A stretch of DNA of 64,000 bases from Nocardia alba NBRC 108234 (GTDB lineage Bacteria > Actinomycetota > Actinomycetes > Mycobacteriales > Mycobacteriaceae), in assembly GCF_001612665.1 (NCBI RefSeq), contig NZ_BDAX01000023.1:1-64000 (forward strand). Reading direction: 5' to 3'. Position 1 is the stretch's first letter. Every line of letters starts with the position of its first letter. The position numbers were made by a program, and so were the translations under genes. Below the pieces are notes generated by a model, which worked only from the letters and a program-made list of their open reading frames with translations, was not told the DNA's origin and made no database searches. Shown piece by piece: positions 28,836 through 37,409 of this stretch.

Positions 28836-31800
28836 TCACCGTGGTTTCACGAGCGGGAACGGCAGTGTCTCCCGGATGCTACGCCCGGTGATCAACATGA
28901 CCACCCGGTCGACGCCCATGCCGAGCCCGCCGGTGGGTGGCATCGCGTGTTCGAGCGCGGTCAGGAAATCCTCGTCGAGTTCCATCGCCTCCGGATCGCC
29001 GCCCGCGGCCAGCATCGACTGCTCGGTGAGCCTGCGCCGCTGTTCCACCGGGTCGGTGAGTTCGCTGTAGGCCGTGCCCAATTCGACGCCCCAGGCCACC
29101 AGGTCCCAGCGCTCGGTCACCCCTTCGATGCTGCGGTGCGAGCGGGTGAGCGGGGAGACCGAAGTGGGGAAGTCCAGATAGAAGGTGGGGTAGGTGGTCT
29201 GCGACTCCACGAGGTGCTCGTACATCTCCAGCACCACCTGCCCCGCGTCCCAACCGTGTTGGTAGGCCACACCCGCGTCGTCACACAGTTCGCGCAACCG
29301 GTCCAGTTCGGTCCGCGCGGTCACCTCGGCGCCGATCGCCTCGGAGACCGCGCCGTGCACGGTCTTCACCCGCCACTCGCCGGAGATGTCGACGGTGTCG
29401 AAGCCGCCGTCGTCGTTGGGCCGCAGCGCCACCTCGGCACCGTTGGCGGCCATCGCCGCGTGCTGGATCAGCCGACGGCACAGGTGCATCATCTGCTCGT
29501 AATCGCTGTGCGCCTCATAGGCTTCCAGGATCGTGAACTCGGGATTGTGGCTGAAGTCCACGCCTTCGTTACGGAAGGTCCGGCCGATCTCGAACACCTT
29601 CTCCATGCCGCCGACGCACAGTCGCTTGAGATAGAGCTCGGGGGCGATACGCAGGTACAGGTCGAGATCGTAGGCGTTGATGTGGGTGCGGAACGGGGTG
29701 GCGTTGGCGCCGCCGTGCACCTGTTGCAGGATCGGCGTCTCCACCTCGAGGAAGCCCCAGACGTGCAGGGAATCGCGTAGCGAATGCAGTACCGCGCTGC
29801 GCTTGGCCATCACCTCGCGGGTCTCGGGGTTGATCGCCATGTCCACATAGCGCTGCCGGACCTTGGCCTCCTGATCGGCCAGCCCACGCCACTTGTCGGG
29901 CAGTGGATGCAGGCATTTGCCGTTCATCCGCCAGTCCTGCGCGAGCAGCGACAGCTCGCCGTTGCGGCTGGTGCCGATCTGCCCGCTCACCTCGATGAGA
30001 TCGCCGAGGTCGAAGAACTCGGTGAACGCGTTGCTGCGATCGGCGCCGACCCGGTCGCGATCGATCACCAGCTGGATCTCGCCGGTCCAATCGCGGACCA
30101 GCGCGAAGATCACGCCGCCGTAGTCGCGAATCCGCAGCAGCCTGCCCGCGATCCGCACGGTGGTGCCCTTGGGGCAGCGTCTGGCCTGGGCGATGTCGTG
30201 GGTCGGCGGGTAGGACACCGGATAGGCGTCGATGCCGGACGCGGTGAGCCGGTCGAGTTTGTCCAGGCGCACCCGCACCTGCTCGGGCCTGCGTGGACCC
30301 TGTTCGGTGTCGGCGCCCGCCGGCGCGTCCGGCGCGCTGCCGTCGGCGTGCAGGCCGGTGACCGTCGCGGGGACCGCCGCCTTCGTACCGGTGTGCACGC
30401 CCGCGTCGGGCGCCTTGCCAAGGCGCGGCAGGAACCCTTCGGCCAGCCCGCTCGCCGTGGCCACCCGTGGCAGCTGTCTGCGTTCCTCGAACAGGAAGAA
30501 CCGGGGCACCCAGCGCGGGTGGTATTTCACATTCGACCGGTACAGCGCCTCCAGCTGCCACCAGCGCGAGAAGAACAACAGCACTCCGCGCCAGGCCCGC
30601 AGGATCGGACCGGCGCCGATCCGGCCGCCCTCCTCGAAGACCGAACGGAACACCGCGAAGTTCAGCGACACCTTGGTGATGCCGTACTGATCGGAGTTCA
30701 GGGCGAGCTGCGAGATCATCAGCTCCATCACGCCGTTGGGGCTGCGCGGGTCGCGGCGCATCAGTTCCAGTGAGACGCCGGTGCGCCCCCACGGGACGAG
30801 CGAGAGCATGCCGTGCACCCGGTTGTCGTGATCGACGGCCTCGACCAGCAGGCAGTCACCGTCGAGGGGGTCACCGAGGCGGCCGAGCGCCATCGAGAAG
30901 CCGCGCTCGGTCTCGGTATCGCGCCACGCGTCCGCCCTGGCGACGACCTCGGCGAACTCGGCGGCGGGGATGTCGCGATGCCTGCGCACCCGCACCTCCA
31001 GGCCGTTCTTGCGCAACCGGTTCGCGGCCTGACGCACCTGCTTCATCTCCGGGCCCGCCAGTGAGAACGTGCGGGTGTCGAGGATCGCCTCGTCGCCCAG
31101 CCGCAGCGCCGACAGGCCCGCCTTGCGGTACGCGGTGGCGCCGAGTTCGCTCGCGCCCATCACCGCGGGTTGCCAGCCGAACCTGTCGGCCTGCTCCAGC
31201 CAGGCCTGAATCGCCTGCGGCCATGCCTGTTTCGGCCCGATGGGATCGCCACTGGCCAGGCACACACCCAACTCGACGCGATAGGTGATCGCCGCCTTGC
31301 CGTTCGGCGCGAACACCGCCGCCTTGTCGCGCCGCGTCGCGAAGTAGCCGAGCGAGTCCTCGACATCACTGCTCGCGAGCAACCCCCGGATCGCCGACTC
31401 GTCCAGCGCGGTCATCGCGTTGTCGGCGCGCTGCGAGCGCAGCAGCACGACCACCGCGGCCAGCAGTGCGATCGCGCCGAACAGACCGAGCAGGAAGTTC
31501 ACCCAGGCTCGCGGATGCCCGTCGAAATGTTCGTTGTTCACCAGCACGGCTGCGGTGACCCGATACACCGCCCACAGCGGACGCTGCACACCCGCGGGCA
31601 GCGAACCCGGGAACAGTTCCACCAAGCCCCAGCCGAGCAGGCAGCCGAGCGCGAGCCCGGATACCAGCACGCCGAGCGCCTTCCACAGCGCGCCGGGCCT
31701 GACCCGGGTGTAGAACTCCTTGCGCGCGGCCACCAGGATCGCGATGACCACCGCGTGCACGATGAAGGCGACCAGCGCGTCCACATCGTCGTCGACGAAG

Positions 31801-32144
31801 AAGTCCAGGATGTTCGCCACCGCGTACAGCAGCAGGTACACCACCAACAGCCACCAGGCGATCCGCTTGCGGGCGGCGGTCGCCCCGGCGAGCAAACCGA
31901 CGATCAACGCCCACACGAGGCTGGTGTCGGGGGCGTCGAAATAGTAGGCGTCGATGTAGTGCCGCGGCACCTGCGTGAGGATTCGCAGGCTGGGCGACAG
32001 ACTCCACAGGAACAGCAGCACCGCGAACCCGCCGAGGATCAATCCGGCGATATGCGGCACCTCGGACAACCTGCCGTGCGCGCGGTGGGGGACCGGCGTG
32101 CGGTCCTCGACGATGGGTTGGTGCTCGGCCTGCGTGGAAGTCAC
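28836..32144 (-). CDS. lysX: LysX: lysyl-phosphatidylglycerol synthase / lysyl-tRNA synthetase
   Basis: A 1,102-residue two-part enzyme that makes lysyl-tRNA and transfers lysine to phosphatidylglycerol, adding positive charge to the membrane. About seven helices span residues 25-240; a DUF2156-type transferase domain follows (about 260-560: VVARADAWRDTETERGFSMALG). An OB-fold (about 630-720) and a class II LysRS core come next (motifs IAPELYLKRLCVGGMEKVFEIGRTFRNE and GLGMGVDRVVMLI near the end). Full length for the family and present mainly in Corynebacteriales. GTG start at 32144. Confidence 0.96.
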   Translation of the reverse strand: MTSTQAEHQPIVEDRTPVPHRAHGRLSEVPHIAGLILGGFAVLLFLWSLSPSLRILTQVPRHYIDAYYFDAPDTSLVWALIVGLLAGATAARKRIAWWLLVVYLLLYAVANILDFFVDDDVDALVAFIVHAVVIAILVAARKEFYTRVRPGALWKALGVLVSGLALGCLLGWGLVELFPGSLPAGVQRPLWAVYRVTAAVLVNNEHFDGHPRAWVNFLLGLFGAIALLAAVVVLLRSQRADNAMTALDESAIRGLLASSDVEDSLGYFATRRDKAAVFAPNGKAAITYRVELGVCLASGDPIGPKQAWPQAIQAWLEQADRFGWQPAVMGASELGATAYRKAGLSALRLGDEAILDTRTFSLAGPEMKQVRQAANRLRKNGLEVRVRRHRDIPAAEFAEVVARADAWRDTETERGFSMALGRLGDPLDGDCLLVEAVDHDNRVHGMLSLVPWGRTGVSLELMRRDPRSPNGVMELMISQLALNSDQYGITKVSLNFAVFRSVFEEGGRIGAGPILRAWRGVLLFFSRWWQLEALYRSNVKYHPRWVPRFFLFEERRQLPRVATASGLAEGFLPRLGKAPDAGVHTGTKAAVPATVTGLHADGSAPDAPAGADTEQGPRRPEQVRVRLDKLDRLTASGIDAYPVSYPPTHDIAQARRCPKGTTVRIAGRLLRIRDYGGVIFALVRDWTGEIQLVIDRDRVGADRSNAFTEFFDLGDLIEVSGQIGTSRNGELSLLAQDWRMNGKCLHPLPDKWRGLADQEAKVRQRYVDMAINPETREVMAKRSAVLHSLRDSLHVWGFLEVETPILQQVHGGANATPFRTHINAYDLDLYLRIAPELYLKRLCVGGMEKVFEIGRTFRNEGVDFSHNPEFTILEAYEAHSDYEQMMHLCRRLIQHAAMAANGAEVALRPNDDGGFDTVDISGEWRVKTVHGAVSEAIGAEVTARTELDRLRELCDDAGVAYQHGWDAGQVVLEMYEHLVESQTTYPTFYLDFPTSVSPLTRSHRSIEGVTERWDLVAWGVELGTAYSELTDPVEQRRRLTEQSMLAAGGDPEAMELDEDFLTALEHAMPPTGGLGMGVDRVVMLITGRSIRETLPFPLVKPR

Positions 32145-32265
32145 CGATCCAGTGTGCGTCCAAACGCACCCGAACCGGGTGGCGGAGGGCGCGGCGTGTT
32201 CGTCGAGACCCTCGACGACGGGGCCGGTGGCGGTCGGTTTCGGGCGACGGGGTAAGTATTAGCGC

Positions 32266-32487
32266 ATGTCGGAACCAGTTGATGTGCCGATTGATGACGT
32301 TGTCATCCGGCTCGGGCAATTCCTGAAACTGGCGAACCTGATCGATTCGGGTTCCGAGGCCAAGACGGTGATCGCGCAGGGGTTGGTGCGTGTCAACGAT
32401 GAGGTGGAGTTACGTCGGGGGAGGCAATTGCAGGTGGGGGATGTTGTTGTGCTGGCTGGTAACAAGGTGCGGGTGTCCGAGGGGTAG
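32266..32487 (+). CDS. S4-domain RNA-binding protein (YbcJ-like)
   Basis: A 73-residue small RNA-binding protein consisting only of an S4 domain: VVIRLGQFLKLANLIDSGSEAKTVIAQGLVRVNDEVELRRGRQLQVGDVV. Likely contacts structured RNA such as rRNA. It is divergent from lysX (121 bp). The 5' leader is short (TATTAG about 4 nt before the ATG), so translation could be leaderless. Confidence 0.88.
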   Translation: MSEPVDVPIDDVVIRLGQFLKLANLIDSGSEAKTVIAQGLVRVNDEVELRRGRQLQVGDVVVLAGNKVRVSEG

Positions 32488-32511
32488 TTCGGTGTGTCGG
32501 GGGGTGGGTTG

Positions 32512-32813
32512 AGGAGACCTACTGGGGTTACCGGGCCCGGGGGGTGAACCTTGCTGTGTTTTTTGGAGCGCTGGCGCTCGAGCGGGGCCCTTTGGGCCCC
32601 GATCTTCCCTCCCTACGGGTACTCCTTCGTCGCACCCTTCGGTCAGTCCAGATCGGGGCGGGCCCCTTTGGGTAGAGACATACGGGCGTTACCTGGCCTA
32701 GGCTGTGAACCTTGGGCAAGGACTTACCAGGCATACCCGGCCCAGCTGTGAGCCTTGGGCGAGGGGACTTACCAGGGCCTACCCGGCCCGGGTGGTGGTG
32801 AACCTTGGGTCAG
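32512..32813. repeat. Tandem 43-46-bp units flanking the element
   Basis: Units built on GTGAACCTTGGGC, ACTTACCAGG and TACCCGGCCC occur at 32703-32745 and 32746-32791. A partial unit (32792-32813) runs into the last codons of rraA. A degenerate unit on the far side (about 32512-32552) is separated from the others by the 32560-32694 element. The unit is therefore interrupted by, or amplified beside, that element. Confidence 0.75.
32560..32694 (-). repeat. Interspersed intergenic element, copy 2
   Basis: Inverted near-identical copy of the 11192-11328 element: begins TTTTTGGAGCGCTGGCGCTC and ends CATACGGGCGTTACC on the plus strand. It sits within the tandem-unit array between the S4 gene and rraA. 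Confidence 0.9.
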
Positions 32814-33298
32814 TCTTCCGCGCGGACTACTACTCCGTCGGAGTCGCTGTAGAGCATCTCGCCGGGGACGAAGGTGATGCCGCCGAACTCTACGGGCACG
32901 TCCTGCTCGCCGCTGCCGGTCTGGGTGCTCTTGCGGGGGTTGGTGCCCAGCGCCTTCACTCCGATGTCGAGGGTGCGCAGGATGGCGGAGTCGCGCACGG
33001 CGCCGTTGACGATCACGCCTGCCCAGCCGTTGTCCACGCCGCGGCCGGCGATGATGTCGCCCACCAGCGCGGTGTGCACGCTCGCGCCGCCGTCGACGAC
33101 CAGCACCTTGCCCTCGCCCGGCTCGCTCAGCGTCTGCTTGACCAGCAGGTTGTCCTGGAAGCAGCGGATCGTGGTGATGCGGCCCGCGAATTCGGCGCGG
33201 CCGCCGAACTGGATGAACTGCGTATCGCAGCTACGGATCTCGGGTCCGATCTCGTCGGCCAGATCGGCGGTGGCCACAACATTCGCTGATTCGGTCAT
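32810..33298 (-). CDS. rraA: RraA, RNase E activity regulator family
   Basis: A 162-residue RraA-like protein. In enteric bacteria RraA binds and inhibits RNase E; some actinobacterial homologues are annotated as such by similarity only, and an aldolase-like fold is shared. Signature: VVDGGASVHTALVGDIIAGRGVDNGWAGVIVNGAVRDSAIL. The 3' end overlaps the last tandem repeat unit. Start ATG at 33298. Confidence 0.92.
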   Translation of the reverse strand: MTESANVVATADLADEIGPEIRSCDTQFIQFGGRAEFAGRITTIRCFQDNLLVKQTLSEPGEGKVLVVDGGASVHTALVGDIIAGRGVDNGWAGVIVNGAVRDSAILRTLDIGVKALGTNPRKSTQTGSGEQDVPVEFGGITFVPGEMLYSDSDGVVVRAED

Positions 33299-33398
33299 AG
33301 CTGGAGATTGTGTCAGGTTCCCGCGGTTTCGCGATCGCTAGGTCCGGTCGACCCTGGTCAGGGGGTCGGGCCGAGCGCTCGCGTCGGTCGTCGAACGC

Positions 33399-33857
33399 TC
33401 ACCCTTGCTGTTCGCGGTAGGTTTTCTCGATCTCGTGGATGAGAGCGTCGGTGGTGTGCTTGACCGCGATCTTCACGAACGGTTCGATCGTCTTGCCGAG
33501 CATCTTGCCCGCGATGCCACCGCCCACGTTGAAGTCGATCACCGCGTCGACGGTGCAGGTGGTCTCGGTACGCGGGATGAAATTGAAGGTCGCGACGATC
33601 TCGATGCCCTTGATCGACCTGGTGGCGATCAACCGGCCCTCTTCCCAGCGAACCACCTCGATGCGGGAGGTGAGTGAGGCGGGGCCCAGTTTCATCTTCC
33701 CGTCGAACTTCGCGCCGACACCGTCGGTCTGCGCGGTGACTGGAGTGAAGGATTCGATGCCGTACCAGAACTTCGGCAGATTGCGATAGTCGTTCATGAA
33801 CGCGAACGCTGCCTCGGCGGGCGCCGCGCCGTCTTCAACAATCTTCACTTCGGTCAT
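33399..33857 (-). CDS. SRPBCC (START-like) family protein
   Basis: A 152-residue polyketide-cyclase/START-like ligand-binding fold: an N-terminal strand-helix (TEVKIVEDGAAPAEAAFAFMNDYRNLPKFW), an antiparallel sheet and a long C-terminal helix (FVKIAVKHTTDALIHEIEKTY). Ligand unknown. It stands between rraA and the copper cluster on the same strand with its own spacers. Confidence 0.85.
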   Translation of the reverse strand: MTEVKIVEDGAAPAEAAFAFMNDYRNLPKFWYGIESFTPVTAQTDGVGAKFDGKMKLGPASLTSRIEVVRWEEGRLIATRSIKGIEIVATFNFIPRTETTCTVDAVIDFNVGGGIAGKMLGKTIEPFVKIAVKHTTDALIHEIEKTYREQQG

Positions 33858-33898
33858 GGGGGTGAGTTTAGGGGGCTATTCGGTTGGGGCCGTGGCGA

Positions 33899-34843
33899 CT
33901 ACGCGGTGACTGCCAGTGTCGCTGCCAGACCGAACGCCACTGCCATCACCAGCACCTCGGTTGCCGCGTTGCGCAGGGAGACCTCGGCGGTGACGCGGTG
34001 GTCGGCGGCCTGGCGGACCCAGGATCGACGCCACCACCAGCCCAGCGCGACGAGCACGCACAGAATCGCCAGCTTCGCGAGCAGGATTCGTCCGTAGCCG
34101 CTGGTCACCAGCGAGGTGATGGCGTCGAGGCGGACCAGGCCGTTGATCAGGCCGGTGAGCGCGACGACCGACACCAGCGGCGCGGCGAGCTTCGAATAGT
34201 GGGGCAGGGTCGCGGCCCATTCGCCTCGGGTGCGCAGGACTAGGACCATCGCGAGCAGCAGGCCGAGCCACAGGGCGGCGGCCAGCGCGTGGACCGCGGC
34301 GAGCACCGAACCGAACATCTGCTGTGACATGTGCCCGGTGATCGGGCGCAGCGACAGCGCTACCGCCGCGAACACGAGCACCAGATCCGCCGACGCGGTG
34401 TCGGGTCCGCGGAAGGCCAGCGCCGAATAGCAGGCGATCGCGCCGGTGCAGAACAGGATCGCGATCCCGATCTGGCCGCCGCTGAGCCTGCCGAGGAAGG
34501 TGATGAAATCGTGCACGCCGAGCCGGGTCACCGGGACACCGACGACCTCGGCTGCCTCGCACACCAGCACGGTGAACTCGGCGGCGAACCAGAGACCGGC
34601 CAGCACGGTCAGCGGCCGCCAGCCGACCGCGAGCCGGTCGTTGAGCCGGGGCAGCGCGGCGAGGCCGATCACGACCGCGCCGACACCATCGGCGAGCACG
34701 CGCGCGATCGCCACCAAGGCCAACCCGCCGGAGCCGCGCAATATCCAGGCCAGCACCACTCCGAGCAGCGCGGCGAGAACGACCGGCGCCAGGACACGCC
34801 ACTGCCGCAGCGCGGCGGCGGACCCCCGGCGACCGGTCGTCAT
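33899..34843 (-). CDS. CopD family copper-transport membrane protein
   Basis: A 314-residue protein with about eight membrane helices, matching CopD (PF05425-type): ITGHMSQQMFGSVLAAVHALAAALWLGLLL carries conserved His residues, and the end is LRNAATEVLVMAVAFGLAATLAV. Paired with CopC, such proteins bring copper across the membrane. It begins six bases after the copC stop, completing a ycnI-copC-copD unit. Confidence 0.88.
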   Translation of the reverse strand: MTTGRRGSAAALRQWRVLAPVVLAALLGVVLAWILRGSGGLALVAIARVLADGVGAVVIGLAALPRLNDRLAVGWRPLTVLAGLWFAAEFTVLVCEAAEVVGVPVTRLGVHDFITFLGRLSGGQIGIAILFCTGAIACYSALAFRGPDTASADLVLVFAAVALSLRPITGHMSQQMFGSVLAAVHALAAALWLGLLLAMVLVLRTRGEWAATLPHYSKLAAPLVSVVALTGLINGLVRLDAITSLVTSGYGRILLAKLAILCVLVALGWWWRRSWVRQAADHRVTAEVSLRNAATEVLVMAVAFGLAATLAVTA

Positions 34844-34849
34844 CGTCGA

Positions 34850-35377
34850 CTACTTCTTGCGGCCGGACCGGCCACCGAGCAACGCCACCGCGAGGCCGGC
34901 GCCGAACAGCACCACGCCACCCACGATGAACACCCACACGGGCACACCGCCGTCGCTGTCGCCGTCGGCCGTGTCGTCACCCGGACGCGCGCCCGGCGTG
35001 CCGGTGCCCGCCTTGCTGAGCGTGAAAGTCCTGGTTCCGCTCACGGGGTGACCATCGGCCGAGGTGACCCGGAACGCGATGGTGTACTCGCCGACCGGGC
35101 CCAGCTCGCCCAGTTCCACACTGACACTGCGCCCTTCGACCAGCGCCTTGCCCTTCGACCACAGCCTGCCGTCCGGCCCGACCACCGTCAGCGACGGAAA
35201 GCTCTGCTGCAGTTCCTCGTTGAACGTGACGCTGGCCCGCGCCGGTCCGACCTCGACGGTCGAACCGTTCTCTGGCACGCTGCTCACCGCGCCGGAATGC
35301 GCGGCTGCCGTACCCGCCGCCGCGAAAGCGCACGCGAACAGCGCGGCGAGCAGGCCGACGAGCATCTTGCGCGTCAC
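34850..35377 (-). CDS. CopC domain copper-binding protein
   Basis: A 175-residue exported protein. The signal peptide ends at AAA after residue 26, leaving His27 as the mature N-terminus, which with the DGHPVSGT His forms the usual Cu(II) site. The beta-sandwich runs to about residue 120; a Gly/Asp-rich linker and a C-terminal membrane anchor (VFIVGGVVLFGAGLAVALLGG, about 148-170) follow. ATGA overlap with ycnI. The tail anchor keeps it at the outer face of the membrane. Confidence 0.92.
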   Translation of the reverse strand: MTRKMLVGLLAALFACAFAAAGTAAAHSGAVSSVPENGSTVEVGPARASVTFNEELQQSFPSLTVVGPDGRLWSKGKALVEGRSVSVELGELGPVGEYTIAFRVTSADGHPVSGTRTFTLSKAGTGTPGARPGDDTADGDSDGGVPVWVFIVGGVVLFGAGLAVALLGGRSGRKK

Positions 35378-36027
35378 GACGACCGCCGCGAGCGGAAGAC
35401 GAGACCGAGGCCGAGCGCGGCGGCGAACAGGCCGAGCGCCAGGCCGATGCCACCCATCCAGCGGGCGACATCGTCGGTTTCCGACTCGGTCGACGCACCG
35501 GCGGCGACCTGGTGATCGCCGCCATCGGCGCCGCCCTTGGCGGTCAGCGTGATCGTCGGCGCGGGATGTTCGGGTTCGGCGCCGCCGGTGCTCGGCTGGT
35601 CCCAGGCCACGACCTTGCCGTCGCTGTAGGTCTGCTGGGTCGGGAAGTTCACGGTGTCCTGCGTCGGCAGCGGGCCGAGTGAGAGCACGAAGCGCTGGAA
35701 CTGGCCGGGACCGACGCCGGGGTTACCCGGATCGGCCGACCACGCCACGGCGACCGTTTCGCCCTTGTCGTTGCGCTCGACCTTCGATGTCCAGCCCGGC
35801 ATCGGTTCGGTCCGAACACTTTTCAGGTTCGGCACGGTGACGCGCAGCGCGGTGGTGGACGCGGTGTCGGATTCGGTCGGCACCTTGAAGGTGGCGACGG
35901 TGTACTTGCCCTGGGCGGCGCCCGGAGCGTCGACGGTGACGTGCGCGGCGGCCGAACCGCAGGCGGCGAGCACCAGACCTGCCGTGAGGGCGGCGGTGCC
36001 GGTGCTACGGGTGATGAAGTTGTGCAT
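35374..36027 (-). CDS. YcnI-family copper protein
   Basis: A 217-residue exported cupredoxin-like DUF1775 protein. The signal cleavage GSAAA is followed by His29 (HVTVDAP), whose side chain and a nearby Glu (VPTESD) bind copper in YcnI; WDQPSTGG is also conserved. A C-terminal helix (MGGIGLALGLFAAALGLGLVF) and RSRRSS tail anchor it. ATG at 36027 is used. First recognised member of the ycnI-copC-copD unit. Confidence 0.9.
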   Translation of the reverse strand: MHNFITRSTGTAALTAGLVLAACGSAAAHVTVDAPGAAQGKYTVATFKVPTESDTASTTALRVTVPNLKSVRTEPMPGWTSKVERNDKGETVAVAWSADPGNPGVGPGQFQRFVLSLGPLPTQDTVNFPTQQTYSDGKVVAWDQPSTGGAEPEHPAPTITLTAKGGADGGDHQVAAGASTESETDDVARWMGGIGLALGLFAAALGLGLVFRSRRSS

Positions 36028-36068
36028 GGAATGCCTTGTCGTCCGAAGAGATCTGAGGTGGTCGCGAA

Positions 36069-36593
36069 TCAGGCGAACACCGGCGGCGCGCGCGGACATC
36101 GCGCACCCCTCGGACGAGCGCCGCGTACGACAGCGACGGTGACGAACCACCGCGCGGCGCGGTGAACGACAGCGCGGGGCTTGCCGAGCACGGCCCGAAC
36201 CACTCTCGACGCAACGAGATACAGCCGCTCGGCGACGAGAATCAGTGCGGCGCAAGCGCATGCCGCAACCAGGTGCGCGGCGATCATCGCCGGACCGGGT
36301 AGATGCAGCAGTCCGTGATGGTCCAGTGTCGCCGACAGCGCAAAGTGCCCGGCCCACTGACCACCGATCAACGCGAGGGCCGTGCGCAGTGTCTGGGGTC
36401 GACGCGGGGTCGCGCGTGGCCCGGCGCCATGGGCGAACATCCCGGCGGCCAGCGAAACCATCAGCAGCAGCGCGATTTCCGCCGATCGCGGCACCGGGCC
36501 GCCACCGATCCCGTGCGCGGCGACCGCCAGCCCGCCCACGAGTACGCCGCAGCCACCACCGCGTAGGCGGGCGGTGAGCTGCGGCGTGGTCAC
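36069..36593 (-). CDS. Membrane protein of copper cluster
   Basis: A 174-residue protein with four to five predicted helices and several histidines near helix ends (HGIGGG, AHGAG, GHFALSATLDHHGLLH), a pattern consistent with metal transport. No family recognised. It precedes ycnI by 41 bp on the same strand and is probably cotranscribed. It may be the copper-importer partner or a helper; this is inference from position. Confidence 0.6.
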   Translation of the reverse strand: MTTPQLTARLRGGGCGVLVGGLAVAAHGIGGGPVPRSAEIALLLMVSLAAGMFAHGAGPRATPRRPQTLRTALALIGGQWAGHFALSATLDHHGLLHLPGPAMIAAHLVAACACAALILVAERLYLVASRVVRAVLGKPRAVVHRAARWFVTVAVVRGARPRGARCPRAPPVFA

Positions 36594-36600
36594 GACAGGA

Positions 36601-37275
36601 TCAGCGAACGCCGAGACGGGCGAGCACGTCGGTCTCGAGCACGGTCAACTCGGCCGAGATCGACGCGTGTACGGCCTTGCGACGCGTCGCGGGCATCTGC
36701 TCGGACGTGCGCACGGCCACGGTCAGGTCGGCCAGGCGCGCGCGGGCCGCGTCGATGAACTTCGCGGTGTCGACATCGCCCGCCTTGTCGGCGGCGATCT
36801 TGTCGAGGGCTTCCTCGGTGTTGGTGATGCGGGCCTGTAGGCGCGCACCGTGGCCACTGAACTCGCTCAGCTGGTCCATGCCGATACCGAGCTGCTGGGC
36901 CTTGCGCGCGTCGAGCTGCCCGCGCACCATCGTCGCGCCGCGATAGGCCAGCGGGGCGAGCACGGGGATCAGTACCCGGGCCACACCGATGTATTTGCGG
37001 ACCTGGCTCGCGCTGAACAGTTCACGATCGGCCTTCGCGGCGACCTTCTGCGCGGCCTTCTCCTCGGCATGCAGGGTCGCGATCTGAGCCTTGGCCACTT
37101 TCTCGGCCGTGCGTGCCTGTGCCTTGGCCGCGCGCCGGTTCACGCGCTCGCCCGCCTTGGCCGCCTTGCGCTCGTTCTTGGCGCCCAGCTTCGCCTCCAC
37201 CGCGGCTTTGTGCTTGAGTGCTTTCGCCTCGGCGCGTCGGCTGGGCCGCCGCTTCCGCTTGCTGAACAACCCCAT
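36601..37275 (-). CDS. DUF6474 family protein
   Basis: A 224-residue, very Ala/Lys/Arg-rich protein starting MGLFSKRKRRPSRRAEAKALKHK. A long coiled N-terminal half is followed by one likely hydrophobic helix (VARVLIPVLAPLAYRGATMV). The family is conserved in Corynebacteriales and has no known role. It ends eight bases before the copper-cluster membrane gene starts, so may be read through into it. Confidence 0.75.
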   Translation of the reverse strand: MGLFSKRKRRPSRRAEAKALKHKAAVEAKLGAKNERKAAKAGERVNRRAAKAQARTAEKVAKAQIATLHAEEKAAQKVAAKADRELFSASQVRKYIGVARVLIPVLAPLAYRGATMVRGQLDARKAQQLGIGMDQLSEFSGHGARLQARITNTEEALDKIAADKAGDVDTAKFIDAARARLADLTVAVRTSEQMPATRRKAVHASISAELTVLETDVLARLGVR

Positions 37276-37409
37276 GGAATCAGGCCCTCCGTCATGCTCG
37301 CCAAGTCATGAGGCAGCACCGCCTCCAGGCGGCCTGCCGTTCTTCGTAGCGTAGTGGGATCAGGGTAGCGATTGGGCATTGTGTCGGGGGTAAGGCCCAT
37401 ACTGCTTGC

